This document shows positions 55,318 through 64,000 of a stretch of DNA of 64,000 nt, in pieces (positions within the stretch are counted from its first letter, which is position 1; the number at the start of each line of letters is the position of its first letter). Origin of the DNA: Raphanus sativus (taxonomy: Eukaryota > Streptophyta > Magnoliopsida > Brassicales > Brassicaceae); NCBI RefSeq assembly GCF_000801105.2, contig NC_079514.1, positions 10,664,001 to 10,728,000 on the forward strand, read 5' to 3'. A program made the position numbers and the translations under genes. The notes below the pieces were generated by a model, which was given only the letters and a program-made list of their open reading frames with translations, ran no database searches and was not told where the DNA came from.

Positions 55318-57937
55318 CTAGGGGCGGAGCCCCGCGCAAGTGCGAAAATGTTAGGAAAACCGAGGCTGTGGCATTTTGAGTTTTTTGATGGTGGTGGTTG
55401 GTAGTGTAAGAGGAGTGATGTAAAGGTTAGGTAGTGGTGGGAGTAGTATTAGAAGAAGAATGTTTTTTTTGGATTATTATGGTTACTGCTTAGATGGAAA
55501 GTGTTTAAATATATTAGAGAGAATTGATTCAAAAAAAAACATTGCATTGCTATTTCGTGAACCCTTTGCATATTACATTGATTAAAGAGCAGCCGGTGTT
55601 GATGCTTGAAACTTGACAATTCGACATAGTACCTGGTAAATCAGATTTATTAGTGGGCACTTTGGAACGAAGTCGCCTCCCAAAAAAAAAATGATACCGA
55701 TACTAAACAGCTAAAAAATCTCACTTTATAACACCGGTGACGTTGGCATTACCACAATGATTGCAACAGAGTGAGGTGCCTGATTGATCTAACTTTCTGC
55801 TGCAGCCAGTGCATGAAACAAAAGACCACCCATTCTGTTTGAGTACCTCAAGAACTCTAGCCTTGCAAATGAATTATGCATCTTGGGTCTAAACCAAACA
55901 AATATCAAAACATCTTATAAGCCTCATTTCATCTGACACGACACTTCCTACAAAATATAAATATAACTGGTACCTGCTCATCAGAGTTGGAGATGAATTT
56001 GTTCAGATCTCCAATGGAAACATTTTCCTTTTTCTTAACCCCCTCCTTTGTTTCGATGCAACGAAAAGCTTCACCAACTGGTCCTCCTAGGCTGGAAGTA
56101 AATCATATATGTTAGTATGCGACATATTCAAGATTAATATAATCAAACAGGAATATTACCTAGCTGTGAACTGGGTGATGGCCGGAAGATTCATGTCGAA
56201 ATAAAATTTCGTAGCTTGGGTGGAGTTGAGGTACAAATTACCTGCAGAGAGCAAATGTTTCGTTTAAAATGGGTTGTATCATAATCTAACAGCGAAGTCA
56301 TTGTATTTACGAAGACATTTTGGTCCAATATTTTTAATATATTTTACTACCTGCAAAGATTTTTGGATTCACAGTTGTGACCACCATCACAGTCTGTGTT
56401 CTCTTGCCTGAGCTGATGAGTCCCCGAATGGCTGCCGCAGCTTCGTCCCATAAGGTCAGGTAGACCACAACATTACTGGGCAAAAATGATTTCAATCAAT
56501 ATGCTATGTTCATAAAAAGTTTTTTGAAATAAAATTTTGTTCTCTTACGGTTCGATGATGAAGCGGACAACAACTCGAGGCATCACTGAGGCGTCTGAAA
56601 GCTCGGAACCTTGGACGGAACTAATCATTCCAACAACATCTGAAACGTGAAACACTTATACTGTCTTAGTCTCAGTTCATAAGTAAGACAATTTTAGGAA
56701 TTTTTTTTTTTTTGAAGAATAAGATTTAGGAAACAAACCTGGGAATTCTAAGTTCGTGTTGGCAAGAGCTTGAAGATGCTCAAACTTCCTCAGCATGAAT
56801 TTCTGGAGGCTGATATTAGGAGCATTGACCAAGACTTCATCAATGGTTGTTTGTGGGAGGAACCAGATAACAAATGGATTGTCAGTAATCTTGTACATCT
56901 TGGTGCATCTAGCCATCTCAAAGCCGGCAACTTTGAGAATGGAACCACTTCGTAAACCTGGACGGTAGTGACCGGACCGAGCAGCAGGAATAAATCCATG
57001 GATCACAGATTTATGACAACAAAAACAAAACATTTCATCAGATTAAGACCTTTAGCTATCGGTGAAGAGGAATGTCAAAAGCGAAACATAAAACAAAACG
57101 AAAAGCAAAGTCAAAAGCAAGACACAAAACTAAACCAGATTCGTACTCCGAACAAATCTAAGCCGTAATTTTTTATCTGATTCAATTATAACAGGAAGCA
57201 AACAAAAAAATATATATATTAAGATGATTCAAACCTAAATATATTCAATTATAATAGGAAAGCAAAAAAAAATAATAAGATGGTTAATAAATCGATCAAT
57301 ACCTGCTCATCAAGGAAAAGCAAGATGATTCCCATGAATTCACCTTGCTTCTTAATGTTCCTGGAGTCCCAGAAACGCAAGAGGCGAGCGACCACGAATT
57401 GCGCAGATCTGCCCAGGTGGAGATCGTCGAAGGATGTTGGAGCAACAATGTCGGCACCGGAGGAAGTCATCTGTCTGAGAATCTTTGAAAGCGGGAAAAC
57501 AATTTGAAACAGAGAGTGTCTGCGAACGATTCTCACAGCATCATCCATCCCCTATTTATAAGAAAACGAACGCAACCGAGGAAGAAAACCCAAACGTTGA
57601 AGAGTTTATGTGGTGAACTCAACATTTATTTCGAAAGTTAAGACAAAGTTGAAGGTCGAGGAAGGTTAAGAGATGAAAACGGTTTGCAGCGGAGGAAGGG
57701 AAAGAGATGGAAAAAACGGCGAGTTGAAGATTACAGATGAAGAAGGTGATCGTGAAACCCTAGCCACTACAACTCTGAACGCGTCGTTTGTCTTTAAAAA
57801 ATAACCGAGTGAAATCATACCAAACATCAACTATCATACCGAACTAAACCAAATATAAGCGGGACCCACAAACACTAATTAGAATCTGACATGGAGCCAT
57901 TCTCGAGAGAGAAAAATGTGGCATTATATATACTAGA
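55318..57937 (-). mobile_element. Helitron carrying an RPA-like gene
   Basis: In minus sense it begins TCTAGTATATATAATGCCAC at 57937. It ends with the GC-rich hairpin CGCACTTGCG, then CGGGGCTCCGCCC and CTAG at 55318. The base after CTAG is T and the base before TC is A, so the target is AT. No RepHel gene is present, so it is non-autonomous. Its only gene is an RPA70-like one. RPA-like genes are typical passengers of plant Helitrons. The 5' end overlaps the 3' CTAG of the next Helitron. Confidence 0.75.
55721..57548 (-). pseudogene. RPA70-like OB-fold gene (DUF223 type), probably inactive
   Basis: Recognisable exons on the minus strand: 57548-57303, about 57015-56739, 56639-56549, 56475-56351, 56241-56160, 56091-55974 and 55888-55721. 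The first OB fold has DLHLGRSAQFVVARLLRFWD and KKQGEFMGIILLFLDEQ. The second block has VIHGFIPAARSGHYRPGLRS and MARCTKMYKITDNPFVIWFL. Later parts include VVVYLTLWDEAAAAIRGLIS and ATKFYFDMN. The C-terminal CTGC..CNHC zinc finger lies in the last exon. Two defects are visible. No AG acceptor precedes exon 2 (the sequence reads TGTTGTCATAAATCTGTG), and exon 7 has TAA (55876-55874) where homologues have YFICKA, before the zinc finger. Family proteins bind single-stranded DNA. Confidence 0.78.
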
Positions 57938-59526
57938 TCTTTTCGCCGCGCTACGCGCGGCTTATGCTTTTTAAATTATCTTTTATTAGTTTATATATAC
58001 CGTTAGATCTAGTATATATATTTGGTGAAGTAGAAATAAAATAATTATAATCAAAATTTAAAATACTTTTAATATGTGTGAAAAATCCAAATATATATTT
58101 GAGAAATTTATAATCACTATAAGTTAGAAAAAGTCAAAAACTTCACCATGCAGTTCCGAGTTGAGCTAACATAAAATATAACAAATTTCAATAAGATAAT
58201 TTTTTTGAAAAAACTTATGTAAATATATGTTCGTAATATAAATATAAATTAAAAATTAATGTATAAAAATATTATATAAATATAATCATTATATTTTATA
58301 TTTTGTTTTCTATTCACAGTAAAGTATATATTTAGTTTTTCTTAATATTTTTAAATGTTCGATGTTATTTTTCATTTTACACTTAAAATGCATTTGCATT
58401 TATTGTATACCCCATATAATCGAATAGGAACGATATAGAATACCGTGAAATCATATGTTCTTCATATTTTTACATAAAACATACATCAAAATATATAAAT
58501 CTCAAAAGGACATATTTGTAAATTAAATAAATATGAAAACCCTAAAATTATTAAGTTATAGAAATTTTACTGTTTTGGAATTGGAAGGAGTATAAATTAA
58601 ACCTTAAGTTTTAAAATAAATTAATTTTTTTGTTTATATTATATCTTTTTGTCATCATTATATCATTATATCTTTTTGTTTATATTATATAATTTATTTG
58701 TTTTGATATAATATTTGGAAAATTTAGAGTGAAATATTTTGAAAGATAATTTTTTTGTTTGGAATATCAATAATTTATATGTAAACATAGTCACAGTTTC
58801 TATTAATCTTTTAATAATCATGTTTAAACTCTTTTAAGAGTTCACATACTATATATTTATTAAGTTTTTATTTTTAATTGTTTTATGTATATAATATATT
58901 TTTTATACATCATCTGATTTAATTTTAAGTTATTATTTAAAGAATAGGTTAATAACCTTACTTTCATATACATATATATATATATATATTTTCATAAATG
59001 TGTAAGTATTTTGAATATTGAAATCTGCAAATTTTATGACCAATAAATATGTTTCAATAATCTTTAGATTTTGAAGCTATAAATTATTTTCAATAGATGC
59101 CAAAAAAAAGAATTATTTTCAATAAACTTAATAAAGACAATACTTTTAGAACAACAAACAATACATGTCACCATTTCCAGAAAACATTGGAACCACACTT
59201 AGTACGTTGGAACTCTTTCTTTTGAAACGTTGAAATCTCGTATACCAATTGTTAAAGATTAGATATGCAACTATAACACACCTTTGGTTATAAAAAAAAA
59301 ACACACACACACACACACCTTTGGTTATTTTTTTGAAAGTTTTCCATTGATTTTACTATTGTTTTCCTCCAGCGAGGAGCTTCTTCAAATAAGCTGGCCA
59401 AGTTGTTAATGTTACAATGGCTATAGGACGCCATGGCAGTTTCTGTGAATTTGCCTATGTTGAGTTTGCTTCGATTGAAGAGTATTGCCAACAGAGTAAC
59501 AGAGTATCAGACTCATCAAACCAAGC

Positions 59527-59900
59527 TTGGTCGGGGCTCCGGACAGACGGGTGTGGCTTAAGATTCCATCAGGAGATTATAGCACTAAATCTGGGTATCT
59601 TTCTGCGCTGGAATGCAAAGATCAAGAGTCCCTAACTTCTCAGAATCATCAAACCAACTGGTATAAGGACGTCTGGAACATCAAAGCAGCACCAAAAGTT
59701 AAATTGTTTGTCTGGAAAGCACTTCACAACGCTTTTACCTGTAGGGTGGAAGTCACCAGCGTCGCCATATTGTCATCGATCCTTGTGTCCTGCTGATGAT
59801 CAGCCTTCTTTCCTCTTTATCAGTTTCGCTATGTTGGCTCCATGAGACCAAGCGATCTTGGTTCATGTCTTGTTCAAGGCACTGTGAAACATGATGCTCT
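59527..59900 (+). mobile_element. LINE fragment (zf-RVT region) inside the second Helitron
   Basis: The plus strand encodes APDRRVWLKIPSGDYSTKSG, then WYKDVWNIKAAPKVKLFVWK and ALHNAF, the linker to the zf-RVT zinc-binding domain of plant LINE reverse transcriptases. The frame breaks at about 59796. It lies opposite to the Helitron sense, so it is a separate insertion or a captured piece. Confidence 0.8.
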
Positions 59901-60406
59901 ACATAACTAAATATAACTCAAGTTTTCTTCTCCTTCCTGAATACCCTGCATAACCCAATACCCACAGCCATCAGAAACAAACAATAATAATAGACAGAAC
60001 AATTTTCCATATACAATGCAATCAAAAATCAAATCATGTAATCGATACAAATCAAAAATAATATTGTATACTCCCACCTTTCCGGTGGATTTAATATTAT
60101 GTATTGAAAATTGATTAAAGCAACAAAATAGGAACAAATACGGAACTACTAATAAGATTTTAGTTGACATCTTTTAAAATAATTTGCATAACTGTCTGAA
60201 TATAGAAAACTAATCATCACAAACTATATAAAACTTCCATTACAAACGCTTGACATTTTCATTTAACAATGTGACACTATTGATTCATACATATGGTCTT
60301 TAACATACCTTCTGAACATTATTTCTAAAAACATATTAGATCAATCTCGTCTCTCTCAAGTAGTAACACTTTTTGTAAAAGCAAAAGAGAGGAGACATGA
60401 ACATAC

Positions 60407-60483
60407 CTTAATCCATATCTGAAACCACTGCTCCAAACATGCTTGTAGGATTTAAGTCTCCCAATGACATCATATCTTATGCC
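60407..60483 (-). other. Possible captured exon of unknown gene
   Basis: A 77-nt open segment on the minus strand is bounded by TTTTCAG before and GTATGTTC after. It encodes GIRYDVIGRLKSYKHVWSSG plus FRYGLR. The composition looks protein-like and both splice sites are good, but I do not recognise the source. Confidence 0.4.
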
Positions 60484-61137
60484 CTGAAAATGGATTAAGT
60501 GGGTTCAATCTGAAAGCTTGATAGTAGTCCTACAGGTTTAAAAAGAAAGATTAAGACAAAGCACTATAAACAAATATTAGAATACTAAATCTAACTAATT
60601 CAGATTTAATACTTTTCTAGTATCTGAAGCTGGTTTGTACTCTGAAAGTCAGTAGAACTAAACTAAACAAAGTTGGAATCAACTATTTTTAATCACTTTA
60701 TGAAAGTGAATATTCAGTTTACTAAGAAACTCAGATCCAACTATGATCATCTATGTAAGTACCTAAAAGAGAACCCAAAGGAATGTTCTCAAAGCGTTGA
60801 TTGCTTTTGAATATTTAAAAGACCTTCATTAAATTTTATTTGGCAAAAAGGAGAAAACTTTACAACATACTTTTGCTGGAAAGCTAAAAAAAAACATGAA
60901 AAACTGGTTGAGACAAAAAAGATAAAATAAAAAAACTACACAAAGTAGTAAAGACATAGGCTCACAGCTTGGATTCACGAATGACTGTTGAAAATACATC
61001 CCAAAAACACAAACAGGTCAATGTATTCAAAAGAAGACAGTGAGGTTGAAAGAAGAAGCATGCAGCTTCCAGTTCTCTGCTCTTGGCTTCTTCAAGAGAG
61101 TTCATGAGAAGCGTTTTATTTAATGGAAGGGACTAAC

Positions 61138-61282
61138 TTAGAGTTTGACCTGCGGTGGAAGTTGAGCACATAAGAACTCAGTTATGACACCATCAATGAT
61201 TCTATCTTCTTGAGGACAAACCCTCTCTGTTTCGCTGAACCATGTGGAAAGCTCAACGTTAGGGTGGTGAACATGAAACCAA
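61138..61282 (-). other. Possible captured exon or short open frame of unknown gene
   Basis: The minus strand encodes FHVHHPNVELSTWFSETERV, then CPQEDRIIDGVITEFLCAQL and PPQVKL, then a stop. CAG|GTCAAAC just before the stop could be a splice donor. It looks like real protein but matches nothing I can name. Confidence 0.4.
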
Positions 61283-61324
61283 ATTAAAAAATATAGCAAA
61301 CATATCTGACCGAGAAACCCTTAC

Positions 61325-61730
61325 CGCTGCAGGTAACTGGAGTTCGTGGAGCTAAAGAGTAGACCGATCCCGCTTCAAGGTTAGGCTGGTGCGTCGCAAG
61401 GCGGTTGACATTCACAGTCACCGGCATCATGGTCGACTGAATATAAAAAAAAACAGCATCAAACAGGATTAAATAGTATGACAAAATTCAAGGCAACAGA
61501 GAATTAACAGAGACGATGAATACACATGAACTTCAAATCTTTATAAACAATAAACAAATCATAAAATAATAAGAGTTACATAACCTGAGAGACGATTAAA
61601 AGCATGTCGATGCCCATGAGCTCTCCACCAGGTCGGACGTTTCAGGCCTCACAAAAGCGGAGTAAGCGAACTTGACGGTGGAAGAGGAGTGTCCAGCCTG
61701 CAGAGCGGAGAGGACCGATACGTTAGCCAT
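61325..61730 (-). pseudogene. RPA70-like fragment in the second Helitron
   Basis: The start at 61730 gives MANVSVLSALQAGHSSSTVK. After a one-base frame break near 61635 come GGELMGIDMLLIVSQ and a GT donor at 61584. A second segment from 61436 encodes STMMPVTVNVNRLATHQPNL and EAGSVYSL. GGELMGxDMLL and NVNRLATHQPNL are hallmarks of the DUF223/RPA-like family in crucifers. Only the first OB fold is represented. Confidence 0.72.
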
Positions 61731-62145
61731 TTTACTGATTAGTCTAGAACGAATGTGATGATGTTATGAAAAAGGATAGCTTACCTATTTATAGTCGAAC
61801 TCTACCGTCTCTGAAACCTTAAAGGTCGCATTGAATCTAGATCGTGCCTGCTCGATTAATTGAGGACTTTAAGGTGATGAATCGGTTACAGGATTTGCCA
61901 GGGGAAGAAGATGGAAGGTCAGCGCGCAGACAAAGTCGCCACCAGGTCTGGAGTCGCGAAATCTATTACGCAGCGTTTCATCTACGTGACCTGATAAACC
62001 TAATATGGGCCAAACGAAATAAAGCCCAACTGATTTTGAGTGATGCATCCGACGTGGCAAAAAGACTCTCTCCCATTGGTCGATTTAATTAAATGACGTG
62101 GACAGCTTAGAATTTGAGGGTATTCCCCTTTTAGTATAGTATAGA

Positions 62146-63321
62146 TGATTACAATGATCCAGGTTACAAGTACAATTCTGGTTTCTTATTTCTCATTCCT
62201 CTAATTTTGGGTGAATTTGATATATAATCACACAAAAAGAATACATTGTACCTTTATGTGATAGATAAAATATTTAAAATAAAACAAATTTTTGACTGAA
62301 AAAAATTAAACCTAAATCTATTAAAGACACATATCTAATCCCCGGATGGAAGGTATAATTCACGGATAGATTCTCTCCCGAATATTTAAGTGGGCCGAAA
62401 TGCAGTAGTTTATATCCGTGTTGGATTACCAGAAAAATTTGACTTAGTTTCGCATAATAGATGGATTGAATCTGAAATGTAGTGACATCTTAAACCCTTT
62501 TCCTTACCACTTGACCATAAGTTCCCGGTCAAAATAAAACATACTATCTCCATTCTTAAAAATAAGATTTTTTATACAATTCGTACATATTAAGAAAACA
62601 ATCAATGTTTTCAATTAAATTTTTTATTTATATTTATTATACATTTTCTAATAACTATAAACCAACGAAGCATGAACTAAACTAAAGAGTTTTCAACTTC
62701 TCATGCAGTTTTACTATGAAGCATGAACTAAATTAAGTGAACACCTTACTGATCATTAGTTTAATCGAAAAATAATTCTTTTAATTGGGTTCATACATAG
62801 TAAGTATATAAATATTTTTACGGAACTGCAACTAAAATATAAGCTGATCTAAACCGTGACTATTATTTCTGTAAGAAAAAATGTCATTTAGGAGAATAAT
62901 TTTCATTTTGTATTATTTGCAGGTATAATCATTCGCCTAGTTAGCTCACACCAGTCACCGTATAGTCCTCCTCTTAATTTATGCGACGGTGCAAGTATTA
63001 ATTATTGTCGTTGATAGGAGTGAGACATAGGATATCGATGCTACCAAAGATCTTACTAAACACATGCCCCTGTTTGTCATTAACTCTCCATTTCCATGAA
63101 ACGCAAAGACAAATTTCCAACCTATATCTTTTTATATTTACTGCTGCTTTCGATTAATCACATCAATCACACTAGCTATATACTATAGTATATACTAACT
63201 CCACATTACATCAATTTTGTTTGACACAAACAGTCAATATAACTTATATAACAAACCACATAGCAAGTAGATACCTATACTGAAAATGTATTCAGTATTC
63301 CCATTTTCACAATCTGTAATA
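62146..63321. other. AT-rich spacer, no gene
   Basis: No open frame or repeat worth naming. The collinear order predicts the next gene beyond the right edge. Confidence 0.5.
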
Positions 63322-63582
63322 CTCCCTCCGTTTCTTAAAGAGTATCGTTATGACATTTTTCACACAGATTAAGAAAGTTGTTGAAATATATGTAAGTTGT
63401 AATTAATTATACCTCTTTGACCAATAGTATTTTAGATAAATAAAATTATTTATAAAATCAATGCAATTTGTAATTAGTTTTCAGCTGAAAATTAGTATAA
63501 TTTATATTGGAATTGTAAAGTGACACTCTTTGTGTAATAAAAAAATGACCTTAGAGTGATACTTATTATAAAACAGAGGGAG
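63322..63582. mobile_element. Stowaway-like MITE
   Basis: Begins CTCCCTCCGTTTCTTAAAG and ends TTATAAAACAGAGGGAG. It is bordered by TA at 63320-63321 and 63583-63584. The 261-bp length, termini and TA target are typical. The ends are better preserved than those of the element at 2.9 kb. Confidence 0.88.
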
Positions 63583-63778
63583 TAAGATTTTGAAGAAAGT
63601 GATAATAACGATGAAGAGGTCACAATAAATAATGATAATAATTGAAATTCAATGTACTTGTATTTATAAGCATGAAGATGGTCAAGAAAAAATGAAGAGC
63701 CCTCATCATTAATGAGGACACTGTTGGCTATGATTAAAAAGATATATAGAAGTAACTATTTCCAGTTTATAGTGTACA

Positions 63779-63853
63779 AAGATGGACATTTTTAAGTTGA
63801 CAAAAAAAAGATGGACATTTTAAAGTTGACAAAAAAAAGATGGACACTTTAAA
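63779..63853. repeat. Short tandem repeat, ~32-bp unit
   Basis: AAGATGGACATTTTTAAGTT plus GACAAAAAA is repeated twice and begun a third time, with one or two base changes between copies. Confidence 0.85.
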
Positions 63854-64000
63854 CGTAAAATTTAATTTGATCCTATTTTCGTTTGATTGGAAAAAATTAT
63901 ATATCCATAAAGTTTTGGATAGAAGAAGTAAGTATATCAGCTATGATTAAAAATAGGGAAAATTGTTTTTTTGGGCAAAAAAAACAGTAACTATATCCCA

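Larger units (their letters stand above)
57933..62145 (-). mobile_element. Second Helitron, 4.2 kb, adjoining the first head-to-tail
   Basis: In minus sense it begins TCTATACTATACTAAAAGGG at 62145, preceded by A, and ends CTAG at 57933, followed by T. The 3' end has the classical hairpin GCCGCGC-GTA-GCGCGGC (57945-57961) eight bases before CTAG. Its interior holds an RPA-like fragment near the 5' end, possible captured exons, an inserted LINE fragment, an (AC)n run near 59300-59318 and about 1 kb of AT-rich sequence. No RepHel gene seen. Confidence 0.8.

Noticed and set aside
55318..62145. One single 6.8-kb Helitron
   Set aside because: A second complete 3' hairpin with CTAG and a TC start lie at 57.93 kb, so two elements fit better, though a composite is possible.

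Overview
This window is nuclear DNA from a crucifer, most likely a Brassica or Raphanus-type (Brassiceae) species. The basis is intron-rich plant genes, AT-rich spacers and Brassicaceae-type transposons. From memory, the single-copy genes also run in the same order as Arabidopsis thaliana chromosome 5, roughly At5g25970 to At5g26220. That order here is: GT14 glycosyltransferase (partial), PP2C phosphatase, ferrochelatase 1, class IV histone deacetylase HDA2, a cluster of S-protein homologues around a proline-rich wall protein, a BUD32/PRPK-type kinase, PMIR2, WRKY50, a mitochondrial carrier, Alfin-like 4 and a ChaC-type gamma-glutamyl cyclotransferase. Several Arabidopsis neighbours, including the myrosinase genes TGG1 and TGG2, are absent, as expected after polyploidy and gene loss.

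Layout. 1-31 kb is the gene-dense collinear block. Small transposons sit between its genes: two Stowaway-like MITEs in the window as a whole, an 840-bp Mutator-type foldback filled with telomere-like repeats, a short Helitron, LINE debris and poly-A retroposons. 31-48 kb is an insertion relative to Arabidopsis. It holds three tandem malectin-like receptor kinases with non-RD (HFD) kinase domains. Copy 1 is intact. Copy 2 is split by a 10-nt deletion and has DSG in place of DFG. Copy 3 has lost its transmembrane region through a deletion between GAACAT repeats, is truncated at its 3' end, and is split by a 5.2-kb Ty1/copia element with a 5-bp target duplication. 50-52 kb returns to collinear sequence with the GGCT2;1-like gene, which carries an apparent one-base frameshift. 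52-53 kb is a poly-A retroposon flanked by a 15-bp target duplication. 55-62 kb is two head-to-tail Helitrons that meet at a shared TCTAG. One carries a decayed RPA-like gene; the other carries an RPA-like fragment, LINE debris and possible captured exons. The last 2 kb is AT-rich and holds a MITE.

The collinear genes do not form a pathway. They act in chlorophyll/haem synthesis, chromatin, tRNA modification, defence transcription, organelle movement and glutathione turnover. No CRISPR, operon or tRNA features were seen. The most interesting parts are the decaying receptor-kinase array, the Helitron tandem, the telomere-like foldback, a long hairpin between FC1 and HDA2, and the secreted S-protein homologue cluster. 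Exon boundaries were worked out by eye from GT/AG sites, reading frame and recalled homologues, and should be checked against transcripts.
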